A stretch of 64,000 nt of DNA from NCBI GenBank assembly GCA_032622095.1, contig CP136061.1:61693127-61757126 (forward strand), given 5' to 3'. Under the pieces are notes generated by a model, which did no database searches, was not told the DNA's origin, and saw only the letters and a list, made by a program, of their open reading frames with translations. This document shows positions 1-10,682 of the stretch, one piece after another. Every line of letters begins with the position of its first letter. The first letter of the stretch is position 1. The DNA comes from Siphonodentalium dalli (taxonomy: Eukaryota > Mollusca > Scaphopoda > Gadilida > Siphonodentaliidae). The position numbers and the translations under genes are program-made.

Positions 1-1350
1 CGGAAATCAAGATATTGATGTGTGTCTGTTAGTTTGTAGAATATGTCCGTTTGTAATTTATTGAAATATGGCCACATTGGAAAATAACTATTTCCCGTCC
101 TACAGAAAAGTGAAATGCCAGTGATGTAAACCTAATGAAAAGCACAAGGTTAATATAAGAAAATCACCTGACGTTCAATATAATCAAACTTATCAATAAC
201 GGTTCAGCATCCACACCACGGGTTACCACTCTTTGCACCCGGATTGTGCGTTGCGGTAGCGCTGTGTTTTCCGGTTCACCGGCGGGAAAACCATTTCCAC
301 CATCGCGCTCCCGGTTAGCGTATGTTTTTTTCCATGAGCAAGTAGTTTTCGAGAAAGCTGTCTTTTTCTATGTTAACACCGATGATAGGCGCAACGAATA
401 CGCAATGCTTGATGCAATAAATGTTATAGATTTCTTTAACAAACGTGTATTCTTTGAAAATTCTGACACGAAAAGCGGGCTTGTCCCAAATATTATAAAA
501 TTAAAACGGTTCCGCATATTCAATGCATGCACGTTTGATTGTGGGCGAAGTTCTACATCCAAGCTCTCGGACTGTTGTGAAACGTACGCGATATATTTGT
601 ATCAAGTGTTCGAAAATTTTATTTCCGTCGATGTATTCGGCTGTATTTTGGGTACGTTTATAGCACTCTTCGAACTTGTTATTAGACGTACGTAGCCAAT
701 TTCTGCATAGGCATGCATGTTGGCTTGATTTTTGCAATGAAAAGTGGGCATATTGAACTGGGATTTAGTGTCATTGTATAAACGAGATATACCAGCATTC
801 GAAAATGTGTTTACAGCATAGCTTTTCTTGATTGTTATCATACACTTGCCAGATTTGTACGATAAAAATATTTTTTATTTGCACATTGGCCACATTAGTC
901 ACAACTGAATCATCTGACGTAATCAAGTTCCCCGGGAAATGCGCAGCACGTTTCAGGCACGTTATGCCGATATCCCGCTTTGCCCGGGTGTCCCACTTTG
1001 CACGGGACGTCTCCCCTAATATATAGTAAAAGCAACCCACGTCGTAACATTCGTAAATTTGATGGTTCCAATGATAACAAAACAGAGCATACATTTAATA
1101 TAAAACAATTGAATGGTAAATAGTTTGTTCACATTTGTACAACGTATTTTCAATAAGATTAGATGTAATTAACACTTCCATGCATTCATTCTAGACGTTG
1201 AATACCAAACCATGTATTAGAATAAAATCCGGTCAATTTGCATGTAATGTAATGGTACTTTGGTTGAATTATATTCAGTTGAACTGTGAATTAAATACAC
1301 CCACATAATTTGGTGATTGACTAATTTTGGTGGCCATGGGTGTGAAGCAC
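1..1350. other. Noncoding DNA, nothing recognised
   Basis: AT-rich sequence with no ORF I can support. The longest open stretch (246-695, +) has no recognisable motif, low-complexity composition and overlapping open frames on the other strand, so it is treated as chance. No splice-bounded exon, RNA gene or repeat array stands out here. Confidence 0.5.
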
Positions 1351-1370
1351 ACAGCACTAGTTAAATAAGT

Positions 1371-1600
1371 GTGCTTTTTGACACACACGAGGTAACAGCT
1401 TGTTTGAAAAATATTGTAGCATATTCTCGTAGCTGCCAAAATACTATGCAATATGTCATATACTTTTCCCTCGTTTCTCGTTGTGTTTTCTGTCGCCTCC
1501 GCAATTATTTCGTGTTATTATATGGTACAACATTTCATATACGGTCATTACACTTATTGCCAAATGGTGATCAACGACCATTAATAGCACCAGTAGCATA
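1371..1600. repeat. Dispersed repeat, partial copy of the CACGGTG-ended MITE family
   Basis: Contains a block (ACACACGAGGTAACAGCTTG, then TCGTAGCTGCCAAAATACTA, then CTGTCGCCTCCGC) that recurs at about 2160-2300. The first two parts occur inverted inside the complete element at 31687-32161. No terminal repeat or target duplication is visible for this copy, so it is an internal or decayed fragment. Confidence 0.55.
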
Positions 1601-2059
1601 ATTATATGTAATTTAACCACATGCTTTACATTAGGGTACACAGTTTAATGTATTACCCCAAATTGAAGAGTACCGTAGTTTTGCGGTTTGCTTGGGCCAT
1701 ACAGCAATATATAATCTTAAAGTCGATTCAGTTTATAGCGAAATTCCAGTAAATTGGGCATGCACCTTGCCTATGTGGACGGTTCAGACTTAATTTGCGG
1801 AACTCCGTTTGCAAATATCGGTGTAAGACGATTGACTCGTTTGGTATCCTCTAGTTATTCAATCGATTCAGAACAAGTTCGTGGTAACTCATCACTTAAT
1901 GAAGGTGAGTGTACACTCATCACTAATGAAAAAGCTACGATTCACAAGGAAAAATACATTTTTTTAAAGCAGGGTTCAATATATTGCCGACTAAATGTGC
2001 TTTCTTTCAATAAACATAACATTAGTAACAATATTTTTGGTCCAAGCAGAATAAAAGCA

Positions 2060-2330
2060 TGACAATAGAAAATGTTCGTGGAATACACCAGTAAACACAT
2101 CGTGGAAAATCCTTCGACTGACGACTTTTGGTCAGAATGTTTGAGCAAATAAATGTGAGTTTGGACACACATGAGGTATCAGCTTGTCTGAAAAAATAGT
2201 GTAGCATATGCTCGTAGCTGCCAAAATACTATGTAATCTGTCATATCCTAGATTATTACCTTTTTCTTCATTTCTCGATGTTTTTTCTGTCGCCTCCGCC
2301 ATTTTCGAAACCACGTGATTCCCCACCGTG
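2060..2330. mobile_element. Partial MITE, one end preserved (ends ...GATTCCCCACCGTG)
   Basis: The right end GATTCCCCACCGTG at 2317-2330 is identical to the right end of the 475-bp element at 31687-32161. The sequence leading to it (ACCACGTGATTCCCCACCG) is the inverse of that element's left end. The inner part shares the ACATGAGGTATCAGCTTG and GCTCGTAGCTGCCAAAATAC blocks. No matching left terminus was found upstream, so this is a truncated or diverged copy. Confidence 0.6.
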
Positions 2331-2339
2331 ACTTACGTA

Positions 2340-2830
2340 TATAACTTATGTACAAATTCATGCACGAGTTAAGTGATGTATATTGTCATTGATACAGCTT
2401 ACGCCAATTCATGCACGAGTTATGTGCTATATATTGTCAGTGATATAGCTTGCGCCAATTCATGCACGAGTTAAGTGTTGTATATATTGTCAGTGATATA
2501 GCGTAACAATTCATGCACGAGTTAAGTTCTGTATATTGGCAGTAATACATCTTACGCCAATTCATGCACGAGTTAAGTGTTGTATATATTGTCAGTGATA
2601 TAGCGTAACAATTCATGCACGAGTTAAGTACTGTATATTGTCAGTGATACAGCTTACGCCAATTCTTGCACGAGTTAAGTGCTGTATATTGCCAGTGATA
2701 TAGCTTACGCCAACTCTTGCACGAGTTAAGTGCTGTATATTGTCAGTGATAAATAGCTTACGCCAATTCTTGCACAAGTTAAGTGTTGTATATTGTGGTA
2801 TAGTGCTGTATATTGTCAGTGACTCAATTA
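2340..2830. repeat. 51-bp tandem repeat (minisatellite), about 9 copies
   Basis: The word AATTCATGCACGAGTTAAG recurs at 2355, 2406, 2457, 2508, 2559, 2610 and 2661, then with changes at 2712 and 2765, so the period is 51 bp with one 53-bp step. The variants alternate: the pair of units at 2457-2558 is nearly repeated at 2559-2660, indicating that a 102-bp dimer was itself duplicated. The array ends in decayed units near 2830. Confidence 0.92.
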
Positions 2831-3660
2831 TAATATGTAGCTTTGTTTGTGGAGAGTTAGTTTTTGGGAAAAATTGCCATGTCAACCAATGCTGAACCAA
2901 ACAATCTCTGCACGCGCCACCTTAAAAGCTGGACATTTCTTGACTACAGGATGAGACAATAGTGGGTAATTTTGTGCGCCTAACACAAGATAAGAAGCCA
3001 TTATCGACAAACGGCATTGTCAGTGTCGTTTGCATTCGCTTCCAACCGATAATCAGATATAATTGAGTGGAGTATAGGCGTGGGAGGGAGTTCTCCGACT
3101 GAGATATAGAGCACGCGACCCGACGCATCGAGTCTATACCGATAGGAAGATCTGGCTGCGTGTTGAAAATTATTACACGGTTTCCTGTTTCATGGCGGTC
3201 CTTTCGTGACGTCGCGAAGGCACACCTACACTCATGCTCTGTATCAGGTCTTGTACGGGGTTTGCTTCAGATATGATTAACTCTATAATTGATTGTATTA
3301 CCGTATCCAATCAGTGTCTTGTCAACTAAAGAAAGAGCTTATAACTGGCGTTCCTCTCTTCGACGTCGGTAATTGATAGTGTTCTTCGGGTCTGGAAAGA
3401 CCATTGACCCGATAACACGCCACCTGGTGGTATTTGGACCGCACGTTCCAGGTTTGTTGACGAAATTCGATCCAAGTCATCAAACAAATCGTTCTGGGTG
3501 TTTGCATCACTGGAATCATAATGTATCGAGCGACACCTGGTGTGCGTGTTTGGAATTCGGGGGCGGTAAGTGGAGTTGGAGGTGATTTGTCCAGCAAGTT
3601 TCTGTGTGCACTTTATTGATGTAAAGACCGCAGCGGGACATTATCTAGTCGGTTGAACAG
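2831..3660. other. Noncoding upstream region of the protease gene
   Basis: No supported ORF or repeat. It is the presumed upstream regulatory region of the gene starting at 3869; I see no specific factor site that I would defend. Confidence 0.4.
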
Positions 3661-3665
3661 AGCTG

Positions 3666-3672
3666 TATAAAA
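3666..3672 (+). promoter_or_regulatory. Possible TATA box upstream of the protease gene
   Basis: TATAAAA lies about 200 bp upstream of the ATG at 3869. That would leave a 5' untranslated leader of about 170 bases if transcription starts roughly 30 bp downstream. It is only a sequence match in AT-rich DNA; no other core element was confirmed. Confidence 0.3.
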
Positions 3673-3868
3673 CAATGGAGCTTCACTTTCAGCTCAAATA
3701 ATAACATTAGTGTGATGCTTATTAATCATATCATCGATATCACATTATGATCTTAGCATCATTGGCGCGGAAAACAGTCTAGGTATCCAGAGTTTCGAAG
3801 TCTGCGTTATAAATGACCGCGCTAACCTGACACGACTGTGTTGCAATATTCAGACTTTATATTTAGAA

Positions 3869-5107
3869 ATGCGCGTCGTGCTTGGAGGGCGCTTTTTCGG
3901 ATTTCTGCTCATGGTGTTGTCCGGGAGAGTGAAGCTTGGACGTTCATCGAGACAGAGTGAGACGGGGCACGCACCAGCGGTAAAGGACATGAGTGGGGAT
4001 GTGACATCTTCTGTAATGGATCTTCTCAAAGTTTTGGAATCCATTCGATCAGACGGAATGTTGAATGAGGAATATCATAAATCTGTGAGGGGCTTTCACA
4101 CTTTGATGCCAGATGGCAGAGTGTTCGTTACAAAACTTCGAGATAAGAACCAAACCGATCTGATTAGTGACTTATCAGAAACGCGTGTTACGAAACTGGT
4201 GAAACTTTTGAAAAGTGTGGCAGCTTCCAGCGATTTTGGAGTCAGAAACATATCCCAAATTGCGAAGATAGTTAACAAACCAAACCGCTCAAACAGACCA
4301 AAAAGAAACTTTTACTACTATCGGAGTTATACCCCATTACCGGAACGAACCGCTGTCGGTAGGTACGAAATGAAGGGGTATCCATATTATAATATAGTTC
4401 GGCTCTCCACTGGATGCACTGGTTCTCTCATTTCCCATCTATATGTTCTCACTGCCGCCCATTGTGTTCACGATGGTGATGATTTTCGAGAAAAACTTGA
4501 AATGATGAAAGTTGAAGTGCCTGACAGTGTTACCGAGAAGCTTTACTATATACATAAAATCAGCGTACCCACAGGATGGTATCGCTCAAAATACATCAAT
4601 GAACTCGAAAGGTCAGCATATGACTATGCTATCATACGGCTAAGCAAACCTGTCAGGAGTCGCCATAAATTCATGAAACTGTCAATAATACAAACCCAAG
4701 CGTTATATGACCGAACACTACATTATCTGGGTTATTCGGAGGAAGGTGATGTGGATTTATGGAAAGCGTCGTGCGTTGCAAGCTCAAATATAATATTTAT
4801 GGCAGGACAGTTGATGCTGAGCCAATGTGGAAGTGAGGCTGGGAATTCTGGCGCGGCTGTTTACACTAAAGGATTCAGGACAGGAGAAAATATAATAGGG
4901 ATTCTCTCGAACACTGTTTCGGCCAGGGTGTCTCGCCAGTTTACGTTCTCAAGAAGAAGATATAGTACAATAACTACTTTTACGTGGCAGAAAATTAGAG
5001 ACATGTGTAATATGATGGAACCAGAGAGTGCATCTCTGAAAATATGTGACGAAGTAGAAGCTATATCTCTGCTGATGAGGAACAGAGTTGATTCCTTCTG
5101 GGGGTGA
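3869..5107 (+). CDS. Secreted trypsin-like serine protease, PRSS23/PRSS35-like, single exon
   Basis: 412 residues without an intron. The N-terminus (residues 1-19) is hydrophobic with an early Arg and looks like a signal peptide. Residues 20-146 form a pro-region ending in RPKR (143-146), a furin-type cleavage motif. The trypsin-fold domain follows. TAAHC gives the catalytic His198, YDYAII gives Asp252, and GNSGAAV (325-331) gives Ser327, so the full triad is present. The nucleophile motif is GNSG, not the usual GDSGG. The STGCTGSLIS block before the His motif and the overall length resemble the PRSS23/PRSS35 group of secreted proteases, whose substrates are poorly known. The ATG is chosen because it gives the signal peptide. 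Reading is intact, with no frameshift. It could instead belong to another glutamyl-endopeptidase-like trypsin family. Confidence 0.85.
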   Translation: MRVVLGGRFFGFLLMVLSGRVKLGRSSRQSETGHAPAVKDMSGDVTSSVMDLLKVLESIRSDGMLNEEYHKSVRGFHTLMPDGRVFVTKLRDKNQTDLISDLSETRVTKLVKLLKSVAASSDFGVRNISQIAKIVNKPNRSNRPKRNFYYYRSYTPLPERTAVGRYEMKGYPYYNIVRLSTGCTGSLISHLYVLTAAHCVHDGDDFREKLEMMKVEVPDSVTEKLYYIHKISVPTGWYRSKYINELERSAYDYAIIRLSKPVRSRHKFMKLSIIQTQALYDRTLHYLGYSEEGDVDLWKASCVASSNIIFMAGQLMLSQCGSEAGNSGAAVYTKGFRTGENIIGILSNTVSARVSRQFTFSRRRYSTITTFTWQKIRDMCNMMEPESASLKICDEVEAISLLMRNRVDSFWG

Positions 5108-6302
5108 ACATTGAATTGTTTCATATTTGGAGATTTTCCCCATCAGACTCAGGTTAGTAGCATGAAAGAGTCCGTGTGTGATCGAATTCTGTGTCAATTA
5201 GGAATGCTATTTATGCAGAGTGTCCTAAATATCTAGGTATTTGCTGCTTGGTTAAGCTGAGGTTTTGCGATTTCTGGCTTGCGTGTTTGAGCGTTCGAAG
5301 GTTTAGAAAATTCAAAAATTGTCGTATGTGTTATATGCTCTCTGACTCTGCGTTATAGCAGGCTGTTTGTTTCATGATCGTGATGAATTGAAAGCCGCAT
5401 TTTTTTTGTATCATGTGATGTTTTATAATTATACGACGTGGATCTCATGTTGTTCAATTTGTCCTACATGTATGCGCTCTTGTAAACGATGATACATGTA
5501 TTTGATGCGCATTTCGTTAGCAATTGCATGAGCGTATTTTGAATACCGTCAGGAGTTTCCACAAACACTACAACGGTGCCACCAATAGGTTTTGTAGTAT
5601 TCCTTTTAATTAATTGTATCTGTTCATCCTTTTCAAATACATTAGATTTTGGTACCTAATTATAAATCATAATAGAACATTAAGGGCATGTAATTATTAT
5701 TCTTCATTAAAGTGACTCGTAATGTTCAGCCATCAAAGTAAACCTAGTCATTTATCCATTTTGTCTCATTCTGCATATGAAATTGATCGACAATTTCGTG
5801 AAATACTTGCACATCATTTGTACATATATATTCCATATACCTTTAAACCGCACGCCGAAGTGACAGAAATTTAAAGTTTCTGCTCAATAGCGTTTTATTA
5901 TTATCGTATCCACAAAGAACGCTCGATATTACATGTTGTGGAAATATGAATTTTTTTCATCGCTCTGAGTCGGTAATGTTTAACCATTCATTAAGATAAC
6001 ATATTACAACTTATTACATGTAAATATTCAGTTTAGATGGGTGTGTCATGCATTTATCGAAATAATTTGATCCATGGAATTCTATAAAAGCGCACACCTG
6101 TTGGGCTTAATCTGTTGTCTGAACATTATATGTCGATTTACCAACATATCTACTTACATAAGGGTACATGTGTGTTGACTGTGCAGCATAATGTCGTTCT
6201 GTGAATGGCCGCTTTGGAATGTACGTGAACAGCACAGCCCCATTTCCATGCTTCCCACTTAACGTTGTCGCAATAAGCGCGAGATCACTGAGTCGCAGCC
6301 GA
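5108..6302. other. 3' untranslated / intergenic DNA
   Basis: AT-rich sequence following the protease stop codon. No ORF or repeat that I can support; part of it is probably the gene's 3' UTR. Confidence 0.4.
5706..5711 (+). terminator. Possible polyadenylation signal (ATTAAA) of the protease gene
   Basis: ATTAAA, the commonest variant of AATAAA, lies about 600 bp after the stop codon at 5107. I saw no canonical AATAAA closer. No downstream GU-rich element was verified, so this is a candidate only. Confidence 0.2.
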
Positions 6303-6475
6303 ATTGGATTCATCCAGCCCCGGTTCCGTAGTTTTAGTGCGACAGGTCAAAGTTCTGGAGTAGAATTTCCTTATATGGCGCTTTTGAATATTTATGACTT
6401 TCATATATGGAAATGCTACTCCATAACTTTGACATGTAGCACTAAAATCACGGAACCGCGCCTGGTTGATCCAAT
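6303..6475. mobile_element. Palindromic MITE, 173 bp
   Basis: The sequence folds on itself almost end to end. ATTGGATTCATCC at the left pairs with GGTTGATCCAAT at the right, CGGTTCCG with CGGAACCG, TTTTAGTGC with GCACTAAAA, and CAAAGTTCTGGAGTAG with CTACTCCATAACTTTG. The arms are about 65 bp around a roughly 40-bp loop. There is no coding capacity. The target-site duplication is not clear. Confidence 0.7.
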
Positions 6476-6684
6476 ATGGCCGCGAGTTAGTGATAGGGCT
6501 TATATGAAATAATGTTGGCCTATTTTTTGAAGACCCATCACGGTCCGATCTCACGCCAAATCAGTCAAACTTCGTCATGGTCGCTCTTTATACAAGTCGA
6601 TCATTGGACATTTTGCTGGGCTGACAAAAACTCAAAACTTGTTAAAACTGCTCTTTTCAATTTCTGACCATTAAAACCTCATAG

Positions 6685-6920
6685 TAACCCTTTCGTGACG
6701 GGAGCTGCGCTGGTGCAGCATTAACGATCCCACACCAGTGCATTATCTTGTACATGTGGGTCTGGCTTAGCACTGGCTTACACAGTCAATGTAATATTGC
6801 TAGGCCAATGTATTCTTTTATATATGCGAGACTCCCTATGGGAGACTCGCCTATATAAGAGAATGCATTGGCACAGGGTTTTCGCAAAATTTCAGGAAGC
6901 TCCAGTCATGTAAAGGTTAA
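6685..6920. mobile_element. TTAA-type MITE, copy A, with internal hairpin
   Basis: The left end TAACCCTTTCGTGACGGGAG and right end AGCTCCAGTCATGTAAAGGT TAA are imperfect inverted repeats. The right end abuts TTAA (6917-6920). Internally, 6798-6873 is a hairpin whose arms (CCAATGTATTCTTTTATATA and its near-complement) match the hairpins of the neighbouring element. Other copies are at 33904-34135, 48300-48492 and 57822-58215, with a lone end at 20728-20777. TTAA targets are known for the piggyBac and Kolobok superfamilies; no transposase is present. Confidence 0.75.
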
Positions 6921-7315
6921 CCCTTTACCCAACAGAACGGCCCTGTGCCAATGCATTCTCTTATATATGCGAGTCGACCATAGGTCGCCTCGCATATATA
7001 AGAGAATGCATTGGCTTAACACATTAAAAATTATAAAATTGTTAAAGAATGTAAGAAAAAATGGTAAAAAGTGTTAAAAAAAGATTTTTTTAAGCCAATG
7101 CATTCTCTTATATATGCGAGGCGACCTATGGTCGACTCGCATATATAAGAGAATGCATTGGCACAGGGAATAACTGTAACTATCACAATGTGGTCAAGGA
7201 GCCGGTTCCAATGATATCCATATTTGTATGGTTCTATTGAGACAGACCGAAGATATTTTAGGCTGTTGAAGCTTTATTTGGCCGGTTTTGGCCGGTTTGT
7301 TGGGTAAAGGGTTAA
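6917..7315. mobile_element. TTAA-flanked nonautonomous transposon containing two hairpins
   Basis: TTAA at 6917-6920 and 7312-7315 bracket near-perfect inverted ends (CCCTTTACCCAACA on the left, TGTTGGGTAAAGGG on the right). The left TTAA is also the right TTAA of the preceding element, so the two lie end to end. Inside are two long hairpins (6949-7015 and 7094-7162) that are exact reverse complements of each other. The element is 391 bp between the TTAAs and has no coding capacity. Confidence 0.8.
6941..7168. repeat. Palindrome of palindromes: 79-bp perfect inverted arms, each itself a hairpin
   Basis: Arm 6941-7019 and arm 7090-7168 are exact reverse complements. Each arm contains a hairpin with stem CCAATGCATTCTCTTATATA plus TGCGAG closing on its complement, with a short apex around TCGACCATAGGTCG. 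The 70-bp spacer (7020-7089) is A-rich and carries one unit of a motif that is tandemly amplified at 57948-58215. Single strands could fold as two stem-loops or as one long stem. Confidence 0.9.
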
Positions 7316-9857
7316 TGGGTTCATGAGTCTCATCTAATTATTTACTGATACATGTACATACTGTGCATATAGTGGCTTTATGATGTCTAATCGGACAGGG
7401 TATCCATAATATGTTAGAATATACAATATTTTGATTGAAAGCCACAAGTGTTTGTAGGCCCAAATTGTATCTATATTCCTATCATATTCTGGTCGGTTTC
7501 GGTTATCAAAATAGTTCGACAAATACGTGAAGTTTGAGTACGGACTTATACACTGCGAAAAGACTTATTCGAGCATAGCATCGGGACCCGATATTTCTTC
7601 AACGCTAAATCGATAATCGAACACCTGCACAATTGCTATGACTCCGGTAAGAGTATGTACAAAGTCACGCTAAGCTATTTTTTTTAAAAGCCAAGATGTG
7701 CCGAAACTTGTACAGCTATATGTATATATATTGTGTAATAAAATACTCAACAATGAACGGATAATCTTTTAATTTTCGAACTAAATATAGTATATATAGA
7801 AGGGAGACCCGCCGTTGCTCAGGTAAAAGTGATGTCGACTCTTGCTCAAAGTAGTTATTCTTATATAGACATGTGATACCCTAACTGAGTATCTCAAAAC
7901 GTCCACTTTAGTTTCTTTAAACCACACGATTTCGAAGATTCCTCGTATCACGGAGATTAATACATATAAGTTTGGTGAACATTGGCGACTAAAACTATTC
8001 TTATCAATTTCAGTGCCCCATCTCTGATCAGAACGTCACCAATTTGGCGTCTTTAAACCACACGATTAGATTTCACGTAGCACGGAGAAGACTATAACTT
8101 TGTGAAAATCGGAAGAAAACAAATTATTTGTATAAATGTTTGGTGTCCATCCCCCCTCTCCCACCCCTGACTCGAACGGCGCCACTTTGACATTTTAAAT
8201 GACACCACTATACTCCTGACATCATAGGGATTATTATGTATAGGCTTGGTGGAACTCGGAGACAAAATATGTCATCGATTTGGTTGCCCCTCTCATTTTC
8301 TATCCCTGGCCTTCAAATTGTCCAATCATGATTTACTAACAAAAAAGATTTCGTTCAAATTCCAGGGATGTAGCGCTTGTTTTTAATATGGGTGGTGCAA
8401 ACGATTCTTTGAAAACGGTTATGGCAACAATAGCGTTCGCGAAAAGTTTCGACATTTTTAGTCAGATAGGACAAAAGTTGAACATTAAAGATACATAATC
8501 CGATATAACGCCCCGACAAATTACTATTTCTTCGGCTTCAGGGGTAAACAGTATTTGAATTGAGTCGATGAACCAAACCCACTAGGACCTGACCGCAAAA
8601 AAAAAACGGCCCGGGTCGCGGTCCAAATATGACATTGTGATTAGTATTGTCGTGAGTATTTATTGGTAATAGACTAATTTGGATAACTAAATCGGCTTTT
8701 ATTGAAATTCCATTGTCGTTGTAACTGGATGATTCGGGGCCCATCGAATCCGACTATATATATATGTATCTTTAAACTCGATCAGTAAAGCTTCAGCCAG
8801 GCCGGACCATCTGGACCCCGTTAATTAAGGCACTATCATGCTCGATTCCATACATGGCACCCAATTTCTGTAATAGGAGCACATCGCACGCATGCCAGAG
8901 ATATGGAATCTGCAGATATGTGCAGACCTGAGCAGAGATGTCGGTCGATACGTGATGGAAATTAGCTCCTGCAATCGCGTCAGTGCATTTGTCCTTTCAG
9001 TTCATTCATAACTAGAGCAAAATTATGATTGGATTACGCCAAGGCGATCGGAACTTCGGCATGGCACGAAGTGTCTCCGCCTTGTCAGATATATCCATTC
9101 CCAAGAAACTTCTATTGTTTTACATCTCATGGCCGTCCGTGAGGCATGTCGTCTGAGCAAGTAAGCGAACACATTGAATAAGTGTCGCGAACTAAATAAT
9201 TATCAGACCAGTGCGGATAGGAATGAAGTCAATGCGCTTATATTGTAGGTTCATAAGCCGAAACAATTAACATTTTCTTGTCATCTCAGAATCAGTTCCT
9301 GTCGACCCAGATTCGCAATAATATAGGTTAGGCATATCCAAAATATGAGGGTCTAAACAAACTATATGTAAAACACATTAGTCTAGAAAGTAAGACCCGG
9401 GCCGCCTGTACACTAGTCTTTTTTGGGCGCAGCTATCTTAATACTTTCTATAATATACTAAATGGATTCTCCCATCAGTTATAATTCTAAAAGTAGATAT
9501 TGGAATGGTCTATTATTATTCATCTACAGGGGTGTTCCGATAAAAAAAAAAGCTGTCGACAGACAGAAAAAGAGATAAAACAAGAAGGATTCATATGCTT
9601 TGATGGGAAATGTCCATATAATTAGTTCAACAAACGACATATACTGCAATATTGATATCTATATATAAAAAAGAGTAGGATCTGTCCGTCTGTCTGTCTT
9701 TTCGGATTTTTCTACCAGACCCGTAGACCGATTTAAACCAAATTTGGTGTGGTGACTCCTGGTGGAGGTTATAAAGACGTTAGTTTTTCAAAATTTTGAT
9801 CTAAACAGAATTAATTAAATAATTGAAAAACAGACACACAAATTAAAATAAGCTCAC
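7316..9857. other. Noncoding DNA with degenerate dispersed repeats
   Basis: No supported gene. At 7885-8270 a loose module of roughly 120-130 bp seems repeated about three times (TTTAAACCACACGATT followed by a CGTAGCACGGAG-like block, then a TTTGTGAAAATCGG-like block). 8490-8590 resembles 28370-28460 (shared TTCTTCGGCTTCAGGGGTAA-like core). 7815-7870 resembles the end of the repeat at 21953. 9660-9840 (CTGTCCGTCTGTCTGTC then CAGACCCGTAGACCGATTTA) looks like a decayed transposon tail. Confidence 0.45.
9460..9620 (+). repeat. Dispersed repeat, second copy at 35205-35370
   Basis: AAATGGATTCTCCCAT, GGAATGGTCTATTATT, ACAAGAAGGA and AGTTCAAC occur in the same order and spacing as at 35205-35370. 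The two copies have diverged considerably. Nothing coding is visible; the element type is unknown. Confidence 0.6.
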
Positions 9858-10611
9858 TATTGCACTGTCGGATACCCGTTTAGGTTCGGACATTCCAAGA
9901 TGGCGGCGCCCACTAAAGCAGATATACGGTAAGTGTATATATTGTCTCCAAGCAGCAATCAACGACATCTTTCGGTGATACACCTTGAAACAGTTATGTG
10001 GGAATTTGTATGCCCAACACATACGTAACACGCCTTTCGCATGACAGGCATGTGAATTGTTGTATTTGGCGTGTCAAGTCGTCATAATATTTCGAAATTT
10101 TATCGAGGCGGCGAAATGTTCGCTTTTTCGTATTTTTCTGGCCCTGGGCTCATGCATCCGCAAATTTATGTATTGTTGTGGGTAGATTAGGTCACCACAC
10201 ATCTTCGGAATTCAAAACCGGCGATATTTTTATTGTCTAACTCCGAAAAACGGCCTTTGAAAATTTCAAAATGTTCAGGTTCGGATTCGCAACATTCGCG
10301 ATGATTTTGTTCAGGTTCAGACACAATTTTCGTTCAGGTTCGGACGCATCAAAACCTTACCTATAAATGACATACCGAGGTGCAGTCGCGATCTTATTGT
10401 GCGTGTTATTAACGAACATGCATTGTTAATTTGTTATATCTAAATATGTCAGCTGAAATTTCCAAATATAGGTGGTAAATTCTCCGAATTAATGGGATGG
10501 AAGCCACAGTTGAATATTCTCGAGCAATGTCTACTATAAACCAGCTAGTGGGAATTATTACATTTTACATATGAGCAACAGTTGTATTATTACTTATCTT
10601 CTGAACTATCG

Positions 10612-10682
10612 GGGATACATGGATATTTAATACCTGGTTCTCAAAAAGAGACATCCGGGTATTAAATCTCCTAGTATCCCAC
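10612..10682. repeat. Hairpin inside the long-TIR element
   Basis: GGGATAC and TATTTAATACC on the left pair with GGTATTAAAT and GTATCCC on the right around an AAAAAG-centred loop, with small bulges. It could be a small nested palindrome or an RNA-structure element. No function is suggested. Confidence 0.5.

Noticed and set aside
246-695. 149-codon ORF at the start of the window
   Set aside because: No recognisable domain, no conserved motif, and overlapping open frames on the opposite strand.
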